Source: Mesorhizobium sp. M2A.F.Ca.ET.046.03.2.1
GTDB lineage: Bacteria; Pseudomonadota; Alphaproteobacteria; Rhizobiales; Rhizobiaceae
Direction of reading: 5' to 3'
NCBI RefSeq assembly: GCF_003952425.1
Contig: NZ_CP034449.1
Span: forward strand, 7,180,001 to 7,244,000
Length of the DNA stretch: 64,000 bases
The notes below the pieces were generated by a model that saw only the letters and a list, made by a program, of their open reading frames with translations, made no database searches and had not been told where the DNA came from. Within the stretch, counting starts at the first letter, position 1. Every line of letters starts with the position of its first letter. Below are positions 32,772 to 41,180 of the stretch, piece after piece. A program made the position numbers and the translations under genes.

Positions 32772-32880
32772 AAAAAAGCCCCGCCGGTGGAGGCCGTCGG
32801 GGCTCTTTCGTACGGACCATGGAGGTGGGACCCCACGGTCGGGTCGATCCAGGGGGTGTTGGATCGGCCGCGACCCTAGC
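32772..32880 (-). ncRNA. Candidate small RNA with terminator
   Basis: The minus strand has two hairpins, GATCCA/TGGATC within a longer pairing (32836-32875) and AGCCCC...GGGGCT ending in TTTTTT (32772-32803). A single-stranded CCACCTCCATGG stretch lies between them. The terminator loop also contains CCTCCA. Upstream, TTGTCC-N18-CTAGGG resembles a sigma-70 promoter. This is the layout of rhizobial trans-acting sRNAs with anti-Shine-Dalgarno loops. It could instead be the attenuated 3' region of the aminotransferase transcript. Confidence 0.45.
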
Positions 32881-32900
32881 CGAGGAATGGGCCGCGCGGA

Positions 32901-32935
32901 CAATCACGCCTGCGCACTACCAATCACGCCTGCGC
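32901..32935. repeat. 15-bp direct repeat, 20-bp period
   Basis: CAATCACGCCTGCGC at 32901 and again at 32921, just downstream of the aminotransferase stop. Confidence 0.8.
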
Positions 32936-32956
32936 GAGGCGGCGGTGATTGAAGGC

Positions 32957-34165
32957 CTAACCGCGCAGCAGCTTCGCCAGCCGCGGCACGCCTTCGTTCA
33001 CCGCGCGGTCGTCGGCAAGGGTGAATGACATGCGCAGCGTGTTGCGGCCGGTGCCGTCGGCATAGAAGGCGTTGCCGGGCACGAAGGCGACGCGCGCCTC
33101 CTTGACCGAACGCGCCAGAAGCTCGGTGGCGTCGACGCCTTCCGGCAGGGTCAGCCAGACGAACATCCCGCCTTCCGGGCGGCTCCAGGAAATGCCGTCG
33201 GGCATGTTGGCCTGGAGCGCGCCGAGCAGCGCGTCGCGCCGCTTGCGGTAGGCGCCGATCAGCTTTTCCACCTGGGTGTCGAAGATGGTGTCGGCGACGC
33301 GGTGCATGACCATCTGGTTGATCGAGGGGCTGTGCAGGTCGGACGCCTGCTTCATCAGCACCAGCTTCTCCACGACATGGCGCGGCGCGCAGACCCAGCC
33401 GACGCGCATGCCGGGCGACAGGATCTTCGAGAAGGACCCGCAATAAAGCGTGCGGGCATGATCGATGCCGCCGGAGCGGGCGCAGTCGAGCGCCAGGATC
33501 GGCGGCACGCCCTCCCCGTCATAGCGCAGCGCGCGATAGGCGGCGTCCTCGATGACGGCGATGTCGAGCTCGCCCGCGAGGTCGAGCACCGCCTCGCGCT
33601 GCTTGACGTCCAGCGTGTTGCCGGTCGGGTTGGCGAAATCCGGTACCAGATAGGCGAACTTCACCTTACCGCCATTTGCCGCCGCGGCGGCCCGATAGGC
33701 CTCGGGCGTCATGTTGCCGCCGGCGGTGTTCAGCCGGTCATAGCGCGGCTCGTAGGCGTTGAAGGCCTGCAGCGCGCCGAGATAGGTCGGCCAGGTGACC
33801 AGGGCTGTGTCGCCCGGCGACAGGAACAGCTTGCCGAGATAGTCGAGCGCCTGCTGCGAGCCGGAGGTGATGAAGATGTTGCCCTCGTCGCATTGAACGC
33901 CGAGCTTGCCCATATAGGCGGCCAGCCATTTGCGCAGCGGCAGATAGCCCTCGCTGACCTGGTATTGCAGCGCGGTCCCCGCCTCCCTGCCGCCCAGCAC
34001 CGCCTGATAGGCGTCGCCGATGGCCTGCGCGGGAAACAGCGACGGGTCCGGAATGCCGCCGGCGAAGGAGATTATGTCGGGCTGGTCGAGCAGCTTCAGC
34101 AGCTCGCGGATTTCCGAGGCTTTCATGCGCGACGAGCGCGAGGCCAGAAGGTTCATCAGGGTCAA
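32957..34165 (-). CDS. PLP-dependent aminotransferase (2-aminoadipate type)
   Basis: 402 aa. GGGAGGTG lies 5-6 bases before TTG 34165, so that start is chosen over ATG 34156. Fold-type I aminotransferase: FAGGIPDPSLFP, SEGYLPLRKWLA, PDFANPTG, IEDAAYRALRY and PLP-lysine K247 in CGSFSKILSPGMRVGW. The pattern matches LysN/2-aminoadipate aminotransferases of the MocR-related subgroup but without a helix-turn-helix. Amino donor and acceptor cannot be deduced. Confidence 0.9.
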   Translation of the reverse strand: MTLMNLLASRSSRMKASEIRELLKLLDQPDIISFAGGIPDPSLFPAQAIGDAYQAVLGGREAGTALQYQVSEGYLPLRKWLAAYMGKLGVQCDEGNIFITSGSQQALDYLGKLFLSPGDTALVTWPTYLGALQAFNAYEPRYDRLNTAGGNMTPEAYRAAAAANGGKVKFAYLVPDFANPTGNTLDVKQREAVLDLAGELDIAVIEDAAYRALRYDGEGVPPILALDCARSGGIDHARTLYCGSFSKILSPGMRVGWVCAPRHVVEKLVLMKQASDLHSPSINQMVMHRVADTIFDTQVEKLIGAYRKRRDALLGALQANMPDGISWSRPEGGMFVWLTLPEGVDATELLARSVKEARVAFVPGNAFYADGTGRNTLRMSFTLADDRAVNEGVPRLAKLLRG

Positions 34166-34526
34166 GGCGCACCTCCCGAAGTGCTTCTATTTAGGTCAGC
34201 TTGGTTGACCTATTATCAGGCCATATCGCCCGCGTGAATACACAAAACGGTCATGGCGCATAGGCGAGGCGACATTTGGCCCACGGATTTCCGCAAATGC
34301 TAATGGAAAATTCGGTCATCGGCTCCCGGCAGATGGCGGATGGCAGATTGCCGTTATATTAGAAAAGGCGCATATTACTCCAAGCCGGAGCCTCGCTGCG
34401 GTTGAGCCGCCGTCGGCCGTGTTGCCCAGGCGGTCCACAGACCAGTCAAATGTAAGGAGAAACAGGCACGTCCGTGCTGCCCTCATCATTGGGTGGCCGA
34501 GGCAGTGATATTTGGAGGAGGATCCC
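34166..34526. other. Intergenic region between divergent genes
   Basis: No gene is supported. AT content rises near 34180-34230 and 34340-34385, consistent with promoters for the aminotransferase and the GYD gene. Confidence 0.4.
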
Positions 34527-34841
34527 ATGAAGGTTACCATACTGGCGAGTTACGAACCCCATGCCGCCAAGGGGCTCATGCAAGGATCGAACCGGGAAGT
34601 TGCAATCGCGGCGCTGTTTGAAAGCGTGGGCGGGAAGATGAACAGCCTGATGTTCACGCGCGGCCTTTACGACGTCATCGTCAATGGCGAGGTGCCGGAC
34701 CAGATTGCCGGGATGGGGATGACGCTTGCCGTGCGCGCGAGCGGCTCGGTGAGCGATCTCGTCGTTCTGGAAGAGCTCGACATGAAGGCGGTGATTGCGG
34801 CAGCCAACAAGGCCGCCGGCGCCTACAAGCCGGCGGGCTGA
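34527..34841 (+). CDS. GYD domain protein, 104 aa
   Basis: GGAGGAGG precedes ATG 34527. The small alpha/beta GYD domain is recognised from LMFTRGLYDVIVNGEVPDQI and MTLAVRASGSVSDLVVLEEL. Function of the family is unknown. It forms a pair with the monooxygenase-like gene 24 bases downstream. Confidence 0.85.
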   Translation: MKVTILASYEPHAAKGLMQGSNREVAIAALFESVGGKMNSLMFTRGLYDVIVNGEVPDQIAGMGMTLAVRASGSVSDLVVLEELDMKAVIAAANKAAGAYKPAG

Positions 34842-34864
34842 TGTCGCATCGAAGGGAGGACGCC

Positions 34865-35158
34865 ATGACCGCCTATAACGTAGTCCGTTTTCGCACCAAG
34901 CCGGGCAAGGAGAAGGCCTTCGTCGAAGCACACGAAAAGGTCTCGCTGAACGCCAAGGGCTTTCGCAAGGGCGCCCTGATCAAGACCGGCGAGCGCACCT
35001 TCTGCATGGTCGGCGAATGGAACGACATGGACAGCCTCGCCGCGGCGCGCCCGATGATGATCGGCATTCTCGACACGTTCCGCGATATGCTCGAAGACCT
35101 GGGCGGCGATCTCGGCGTGACGGATCCGGTGTCCGGCTCGGTCGTTGCGGAGATATAG
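34865..35158 (+). CDS. Antibiotic-biosynthesis-monooxygenase-like protein, 97 aa
   Basis: GGGAGG precedes ATG 34865. Dimeric ferredoxin-like fold expected: YNVVRFRTKPGKEKAFVEAH, ALIKTGERTFCMVGEWNDMD, DMLEDLGGDLGVTDPVSG. It is similar to ABM-domain proteins, which bind small aromatics or haem; activity unknown. Co-transcribed with the GYD gene. Confidence 0.75.
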   Translation: MTAYNVVRFRTKPGKEKAFVEAHEKVSLNAKGFRKGALIKTGERTFCMVGEWNDMDSLAAARPMMIGILDTFRDMLEDLGGDLGVTDPVSGSVVAEI

Positions 35159-35271
35159 GCTGAAGGCGCCCCCGTCTGGCGCCGGAGGGACCGCCTTGCG
35201 CGGCCAGCCGGCGCCGTCGACAACAAGCGCCGCAAGAAGCCGGCGCGCTGCGTGGCGCCTTGGCGCTCGTC

Positions 35272-35427
35272 TCAGAACGGCAACCGAATCTCGTCGTCCT
35301 GCGCGGCCTGCGGCCAGCCGATGTCCTTGCGGATCTCGGGCGGCAGCTCGTTCAGCTCGCGCGTCGTGCGGCGGCGCTTGCTGGCCTGCGCGAAGGCGGC
35401 GCGAATCCGGTTGAGACTTTTGAACAT
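35272..35427 (-). CDS. DUF1127 protein, 51 aa
   Basis: Start ATG 35427 after GGGAGC. The DUF1127 core is clear: RTTRELNELPPEIRKDIGW. These short rhizobial proteins are arginine-rich and often tied to stress, phosphate or RNA turnover phenotypes. Monocistronic. Confidence 0.85.
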   Translation of the reverse strand: MFKSLNRIRAAFAQASKRRRTTRELNELPPEIRKDIGWPQAAQDDEIRLPF

Positions 35428-35622
35428 GGAAAGCTCCCATAAATAGGCGGCGCAAAACCGGCGCCTCCTCTTCACCCGGCGCCGCTTTTGCAATGCGTCT
35501 GTAACCGGTGGATTGCGCGCGAACGGTGAAATGCCTCACGAAGCCGGAGCAGCCTGAAACATATGTGTGCAAATTAATTCGGGGGATCGAGCATGCGGCC
35601 CCAGGGCGCACGCCCGGTTGTG

Positions 35623-36831
35623 CTACGCGGTCACCTTGCCATTCCGCGCCACTTCCTTGCCCGCGCGATAGACGGTGCGATCCTTCGGCACCGCCACCAC
35701 CGCTTCCGGGACATGCTCGGCCCTCAGCGCGACAAAATCGGCTTTGGCGACGACGGCGATGCCGTAGCCCTCCAGCCCCAGCGCCTTGGCGCCGGCATGG
35801 CTCACAACGTCGTAAGCTGTTTCCAACTCCCGATCCTCGTAGAAGCCGGAGCGATAGCCGATCATATTGGCGCGGTTCAGCATGTCGCCATCACCATAGG
35901 GCCACCAGGAATCGCGGATGTTGTCGGAACCGGCGAACACGGTGACGCCGGCCTTGCGAAGCGCGGCCACCGGCGGAAAGGCATGGTCGCCGGGCGCGTT
36001 GGTCATGATGGAGACGCCGGCGGCGGCGATCCTCTCGCCAGCCCTGGCCAACGCATCGGCGGAGATGTCGCCCAGCGCATAGGCGTGGCTGACGGCGACT
36101 TTGCCTTGCATGCCCGACGCCGTGGCACGGGCGACGATCTCCTCGATCTCGAAGAGGCCGAGCGTGCCGCGGTCATGCAGGTGGATGTCGATGCCGGCGC
36201 CGCGTTTTTCGGCAAGGCCGAACATCACATCGAGGTGCCCTTTCACGTCGCGGTCGAAGCTCGCCGGATCAAGCCCGCCGATCAGGTCGCAGCCGAGCTT
36301 GAGCGCCTCGTCGAGCAGTTCCGCCGTGCCAGGCGAGGACAGGATGCCGCTCTGCGGGAAGGCGACAAGCTGGATGTCGATCAGGTCGCGATATTTCTCC
36401 CGCACGGCGAGGATCGTCTCGACATGCTTCAGCCCGACCGCGGCATCGACCATGACATGGCTGCGCATGGCGAGGCTGCCATGGCCGACGCAAAGCTCGA
36501 GCTGGTTCTTCGCGCGCTCCGCCATGGGTGTTGCCTGCTCGAGGTTGCGCATCTGGAAAGCGACGCGCTCGCGCACGTCGAAGCCGTTGGTGCAGGGAAT
36601 GTGCGGGCGCCAGGCGTCGCCGTAGAAGGAGGTGTCGAGATGGATGTGGCCATCGACGAAGGCTGGCAGCACGAGCTGTCCGGCGAGGTCGACGGCGCCG
36701 TCCGTCGGCGGCGTCGTGTTCGCCGCAGGCGCCACAGCGCTGAAGCGGCCGCCCTCGACAGTGAGATCAACGACCGTGCCGTCGGCGAGCCTGGCGTTGA
36801 GGAAATGAGTCTGGTTCAAGATGCATCCCAT
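35623..36831 (-). CDS. Cytosine deaminase-like amidohydrolase
   Basis: 402 aa. Metal-dependent hydrolase fold: VDGHIHLDTSFYGD (HxH), HLHDRGTLG, VSHAYALGD and the CodA-type GSDNIRDSWWPYGDGDML with the catalytic Asp. It most resembles CodA/cytosine deaminase and atrazine-pathway aminohydrolases; substrate is likely a cyclic amidine such as cytosine or a creatinine-like compound. No ribosome site precedes ATG 36831; a nearby TTG 12 bases inside may be the true start. No codB-like transporter is adjacent. Confidence 0.85.
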   Translation of the reverse strand: MGCILNQTHFLNARLADGTVVDLTVEGGRFSAVAPAANTTPPTDGAVDLAGQLVLPAFVDGHIHLDTSFYGDAWRPHIPCTNGFDVRERVAFQMRNLEQATPMAERAKNQLELCVGHGSLAMRSHVMVDAAVGLKHVETILAVREKYRDLIDIQLVAFPQSGILSSPGTAELLDEALKLGCDLIGGLDPASFDRDVKGHLDVMFGLAEKRGAGIDIHLHDRGTLGLFEIEEIVARATASGMQGKVAVSHAYALGDISADALARAGERIAAAGVSIMTNAPGDHAFPPVAALRKAGVTVFAGSDNIRDSWWPYGDGDMLNRANMIGYRSGFYEDRELETAYDVVSHAGAKALGLEGYGIAVVAKADFVALRAEHVPEAVVAVPKDRTVYRAGKEVARNGKVTA

Positions 36832-37122
36832 TGAAAGTGAACGCATCAGTGGTCGTCGCTTGGCTGGCCAAGGTCAATGCGGGATTGGATAGAAAGTGTT
36901 TCGCCCTTGCCTTCTCCCGTTGTGGAAGAAGCCAAGTACAACGCCTGTTATATACCGCTTTCGCGTAAGTTTCAGCGAGCGGCAAATGTGCCATGGTGAA
37001 GTCTGCGGTATGAGGCCGCCGTGGTCGACGCGGACGCCCAAGCACATCCCCAACAATGCGCCCCCAACGGACGCGTCGACCATGAACAGAATGCGACGGC
37101 GACCTTGCCCTGGGTCGCCGTT

Positions 37123-37578
37123 TTACTTCTGCGCTCCGGCGTATTCGGTGACCAGCCGCTCATATTCCTCGAAGGCAGGCAGCGCTTCGTAGCTGTGCAC
37201 GGCCGGTGTCGCCGCCCAGGGCAGTTTCTCGGCCGTCCAGGTCTCGATGAAGGGCGCGAACCAGGCATGGTCGTCGAGCATGGTCGGGCGCAGATTGACG
37301 AACCAGTCGATCCCTTCCGGTCGCGTGAACATCCAGGTCATGCAGTAGCCGCAGAAATAGTGTTTCGAGGCGCCGTGCAGGCCGCCGATCACCGGCTCGC
37401 CCTTCGTCACCTCGAAACCATCCGAGGGGATCGCCGCGCTCAGGGAATAGGCGCTGGACGACATGCGCTGGCAGCCGGTGCAGTGGCAGGCCATGGTGAG
37501 CAGCGGTTTTGCCGAGATTTTCAGGCGCACGCGGCCGCAGCGGCAGCCTCCTTCGGCGGGCAGAGCGAGGGTGGGCAA
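37123..37578 (-). CDS. GFA-family (glutathione-dependent formaldehyde-activating-like) protein
   Basis: 151 aa. AAGGAG lies 7 bases before TTG 37578, which is the likely start. The zinc-binding Cys set is complete: GGCRCGRVR, CHCTGCQR and FCGYCMTW. GFA/CENP-V-fold proteins have disputed catalytic roles; some are glutathione-adduct enzymes. Its 5' end lies 40 bases from IS5 copy 1. Confidence 0.88.
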   Translation of the reverse strand: MPTLALPAEGGCRCGRVRLKISAKPLLTMACHCTGCQRMSSSAYSLSAAIPSDGFEVTKGEPVIGGLHGASKHYFCGYCMTWMFTRPEGIDWFVNLRPTMLDDHAWFAPFIETWTAEKLPWAATPAVHSYEALPAFEEYERLVTEYAGAQK

Positions 37579-37617
37579 GATGGGCTCCTTGGTTGGGGTT
37601 TCCCGTTCTCCCCCTGA

Positions 37618-38805
37618 GAGGGTTTTGCATGGGAGTCGATATTTAGCGCACGAGGCGGATGGGCGTTTTTTGAAAGGCGCTCTGGCCGCTTTGGCGGGTT
37701 ATTTTGCCTCGCTCTTGGGGCCTCAGGCCGCCATGGCAGTGGATTTTGGGCGGACTGCGCCTCATGCCGGCTTCCTCTTTGGGAAGAGGACTGCGGCCGC
37801 TCTTTGCAGATTGTAGCCGCAGCCGGCAAGCATGCACTGCGTCCGGTTGGTCGCAAGGTTGAAGAAGCGCAGTCGCCGCATGCCGTAGCGCTGCTTGAAC
37901 ACTGCAAACGGCCGCTCCACTGCCGCCCGCACCTTCGAGATCAGCCGGTTGCGCTGCTTCTGACGCGGCGTCAGCGGATGGTGCTTGTTGGCTCTGTGCA
38001 TCAGCCGGTCCTTGATGCTGGCCTGCTTCAGCCGGGCATGGCGGGCATGGGTGTAGTAGGCTTGGTCGCCATAGGCCGCCTTCTCGTCCCCGATGATCAG
38101 GCCGTCGGCCGGCTCGGTATCGGTGACCGATGCATCCGTGAAGTCCATGCGCCGGATCAGCGTATGAGCATCGTCGACGCCGTTGTGCACCTTATAGCCG
38201 AACACGGTCTTGTTGCCCTTGCGTCCCCAACGTGCTCGCCATCAGCCGATGGCCGCGCCGTCGCCTCCTCACCCTTCTTCGGCTTCGCCGGCGGGCGCGC
38301 GGCGGCCTGCATGAAGGAGGCATCAATCAACGTGCCGCGCTTGACGATCAGCCCCTTCTGCTCAAGCTGCCGCGTGATCTCATAAAACACCCGGTCGATC
38401 AGCCCATCGCACTTCAGCTCCTCGCGGAAACGCCACAACGTCGAATGGTCCGGCGTGGGGTCCGACAGGCTGAAACCGGCAAAGCGGCGGAACGACAGCC
38501 GGTCGCGCAGTTGTGCCTCCAGCGAAGGATCGCTGAGATTGTTCCACACGCCAAGCAGCAGACAGCGCAGCAAGGCCTCGGCCGGATAGCTAATATTGCC
38601 CCGTCCTGGTCCGCTGCGCTGACCAAGAAGCGCCTTGATCGGCACCCAGTCGATCACTCGCGAGATCTGGTCAAGCTCCGTCACATCCGACCACACCAGC
38701 CCATCCGCAAGGCTCAGTTGTCCAAGCACGCGATCGACCATCCGAATCATCTCCCCTTCATGCCGGACATACGGAATCACCAACTCAGTTCCGTGCAAAG
38801 CCCTC
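37618..38805 (-). mobile_element. IS5-family element, copy 1
   Basis: 1188 bp bounded by GAGGGTTTTGCA and TGCAAAGCCCTC. It is nearly identical to copy 2 at 42566-43754: a one-base deletion near 38233 and a base change near 37736 were seen. Left and right flanks are gagaagg-family palindrome fragments. A clean target duplication was not resolved. Confidence 0.9.
37762..38798 (-). pseudogene. IS5-type transposase, frameshifted copy
   Basis: Begins MHGTELVIPYVRHEGEMIRM at 38798 and follows copy 2 until SADGE, then shifts because one C is missing in the run corresponding to GTGCCTCGCC (about 38233). The rest (FGYKVHNGVDDAHTLIRRMD to RKPA) is open in the other frame. First Asp (TLIDASFMQAA) lies before the break; second Asp (YGDQAYYTH) and Glu (VERPFAVF) lie after it, so the translated product would be inactive. 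Confidence 0.88.
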
Positions 38806-38806
38806 C

Positions 38807-38938
38807 GAGGGGAGAAGGTGGATCGGCGCGTAGCGCCGAGACGGATGAGGGGTGTTCCAGCGGAGTGAGACGCTGGCTTTCCCTGGAGCACCCCTCATCC
38901 GTCGCCTTCGGCGACACCTTCTCCCACAAGGGGGAAGG
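38807..38938. repeat. Dispersed palindrome (gagaagg family)
   Basis: Two arms around a short centre (GGATGAGGGGTG / CACCCCTCATCC), abutting the right end of IS5 copy 1. Confidence 0.85.
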
Positions 38939-38948
38939 AAGAATGCGC

Positions 38949-39500
38949 TCAGCCTTCCGTCAACTCCGCCGTCGTCGTCAAGCGCGCGCCCTGGCCGGCA
39001 AAGGCCTCATTGTGGCGGGCGATGATGTCGGGCGCTTTCTCCTCGAGCGAATCCAGAGTCGAATGCGCGTCGGAGACCACCGTGACGCCCAAGCCCTCGG
39101 CCAAGGCGCCCTTGACGGTTGCGGCGACGCAGAAATCGGTCTGTGCGCCGATGAGCAAGACGTCCTTCGCGCCCTGCCCCGCCACCCATTCGGCGAGTTC
39201 GGGGTTGGAGAAGGCGTTGCCGATTTTCTTGCCGAAGGTCGGCTCGTCGGCCGCCTGGCCGAGCAGCGGCCAGACCGGCCAGCCGGAGGCGCCCGGCGCG
39301 AGCGGATCGCCCTCCGGCCCGTCATGGCGGATGAACGCCACCTTGCGGCCGGAGCGCCGCGCCCAGTCGATCAGCGTGCGCGAGCGCTCGGCGATGGAGT
39401 CGGCGTCATGGATCGGCGGGTCGAAACGACCGTCGAACATGCCGGTCTGCAGGTCGATGACGATGAGCGGCGCGGCGGCGGAGGGAGCGGCGTTCGGCAT
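38949..39500 (-). CDS. Isochorismatase-family cysteine hydrolase
   Basis: 183 aa from ATG 39500. Catalytic triad visible: D16 (LIVIDLQTG), Lys 91/92 (FGKKIGN) and C124 (TDFCVAATV) preceded by GAQTD. The family includes nicotinamidase, isochorismatase and N-carbamoylsarcosine amidase; the substrate is not predictable here. It lies within the IS5-bracketed segment. Confidence 0.9.
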   Translation of the reverse strand: MPNAAPSAAAPLIVIDLQTGMFDGRFDPPIHDADSIAERSRTLIDWARRSGRKVAFIRHDGPEGDPLAPGASGWPVWPLLGQAADEPTFGKKIGNAFSNPELAEWVAGQGAKDVLLIGAQTDFCVAATVKGALAEGLGVTVVSDAHSTLDSLEEKAPDIIARHNEAFAGQGARLTTTAELTEG

Positions 39501-39636
39501 TGCGCGAAGATAACGTGGGTGTGGGCTAGGTCAAGGCCGAGGCAGGAGCCAGCAAGCAGCAACTCTAGTCAACACATACGCAATTTTCAGTTGCATTGAT
39601 AAATCATTGCAACTAATGTGACCAAAGGATTGGGGG

Positions 39637-40170
39637 ATGACAATGGATGAACAATACACCGTGTTCCTGATCGGAGGGGGCACGGCAGGTGACGAGCAGG
39701 CGGTGTTCACGCCGCGGAATGTGGGGACTCGGTGCAGGCTCACCTGCAGCTATCGCGACAAAGTCATCGTTGCCGAGGAAGACGATTATTTCGAAGCCCT
39801 ATGCCAAATCCGCAAGCAGCTCGAAGTGGATGGAATACTGCCCTTTTGTTATGGCGCGAGCGCGAATGTTTTCCCTGAAGGCACCGTGACAGGGATGAGT
39901 CGTGGATTGGTGGTCTGCAAAGTGAAAACGGGGGAGCGTCCCAAGGAGAGCGACTTAGTCAATATATTTGACGAAGGTTACGATGTGATGCCCGTGTTCG
40001 TCTCCATGCAGCAGCAGTTTTGGGATTCGTGGCTCGCCTCCCTGCCCCGATCGCAAGACCCGGAAATAGCGAACTCGACGGACGTTGCGGCCCGCTCCCT
40101 CTGGCAGTCTCTAACGCTTGGGTTTGCCAAAGTACTGAAATCGCTTTTTCCACGGTCAGGGGGGAGATAA
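39637..40170 (+). CDS. Hypothetical protein, 177 aa
   Basis: AAAGGA lies 7 bases before ATG 39637; GGGGG before ATG 39643 is an alternative. No family name is recalled. Visible features: QYTVFLIGGGTAGDEQAVFT, YFEALCQIRKQLEVDGILPF, then CYGASANVFPEGTVTGMSRG and LVNIFDEGYDVMPVFVSMQQ, a pattern seen in scattered bacterial proteins. Two internal Cys. Local AT content is higher than its neighbours, suggesting recent acquisition. Confidence 0.75.
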   Translation: MTMDEQYTVFLIGGGTAGDEQAVFTPRNVGTRCRLTCSYRDKVIVAEEDDYFEALCQIRKQLEVDGILPFCYGASANVFPEGTVTGMSRGLVVCKVKTGERPKESDLVNIFDEGYDVMPVFVSMQQQFWDSWLASLPRSQDPEIANSTDVAARSLWQSLTLGFAKVLKSLFPRSGGR

Positions 40171-40182
40171 GGCGCCTGGCTT

Positions 40183-41091
40183 TTACGATATCAGCGGCAT
40201 CGGGCCCTTCAGCGCCTCGGCCAGCGCCTCGCGGAAGACCGCGATCGGGCGTGCCAGCCTGCCGGCCGGGGGGCGGTGGAGCAGCCAGCAGCGCACCTGC
40301 GGCTTGAAGCCGGGGCAGTCGACCACCTCGACCGCGTCGCGCCATTGGCTGCCCGACAGCGCGCCGGGCGTGACGACGCCGATGCCGTGGCCACGCGCGA
40401 CCAGCGACATTCTCAGGTCCGCGACCTGCGCCTCGACGCCGACATGGAAAGGCAGCCGCGCCGCCTCGAAACGGTGGCGGATGAAGGCGCGGAAGCCGCA
40501 GCCGGTTTCGTTGAGCACCCAAGGGTAGCGCGCAAGATCGTCGAGCTCGGCGGGCTTCGGCACGCCGAGGCTTGGCGAGGCCACCAGCAGCACCGCCTGC
40601 ACGCCGAGATCGTCGCCGACGAGTTCGGGCGGCGGCGCGACGCCCTCGGCGAGGCAGACGGCCACCGCGTCGATCTCGCTGTGCAGCACCTGCTCCACAA
40701 GGCGCGGCGAGAGGCTCGAGGTGATCTTCAGCGTCAGCTGCGGGAATGCCGCGCGAAGACTGTCGAGCGGCTCGGACAGCGCGCTGGTCGAGAGATAGGG
40801 CATGACGCCGAGGCGGAACTCACCACGCACCTCGCCCGCCGGCGAGACGCCCGCCTTCAGGTCCTCCAGCGAGCGCAGCACGCGGCGGCCATGCTCATAG
40901 GCCTCGCGGCCGGATGCGGTGGGTTTGAGCGGCTTCGACTGGCGGTCGAGCAAGGGCGTCGCCAGCCGCTCCTCGAGATTCTGCACCCGACGCGTCACGC
41001 CGGGCTGGGTGAGGTTGAGCCTCGCCGAAGCACCGACGATCGAGCCGGTTTCGACGACGGCGACGAAGGCTTCGAGATCATGGATGTTCAT
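40183..41091 (-). CDS. LysR-family transcriptional regulator
   Basis: 302 aa from ATG 41091 (MNIHDLEAFVAVVETGSIVG). Winged helix with LNLTQPGVTRRVQNLEERLA, then effector domain. Divergent from an MFS exporter with an 89-base gap containing AT-rich dyads (CATTATCAGGTCATTTC region), the usual arrangement for LysR control of the adjacent transporter. Confidence 0.92.
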   Translation of the reverse strand: MNIHDLEAFVAVVETGSIVGASARLNLTQPGVTRRVQNLEERLATPLLDRQSKPLKPTASGREAYEHGRRVLRSLEDLKAGVSPAGEVRGEFRLGVMPYLSTSALSEPLDSLRAAFPQLTLKITSSLSPRLVEQVLHSEIDAVAVCLAEGVAPPPELVGDDLGVQAVLLVASPSLGVPKPAELDDLARYPWVLNETGCGFRAFIRHRFEAARLPFHVGVEAQVADLRMSLVARGHGIGVVTPGALSGSQWRDAVEVVDCPGFKPQVRCWLLHRPPAGRLARPIAVFREALAEALKGPMPLIS

Positions 41092-41180
41092 GCGCAACTC
41101 GCATAAACATTATCAGGTCATTTCAATTGTAGCATTATGATCGTTGCCCATAAAGTCCTCGCGAAAGATGCGAGGCCACC

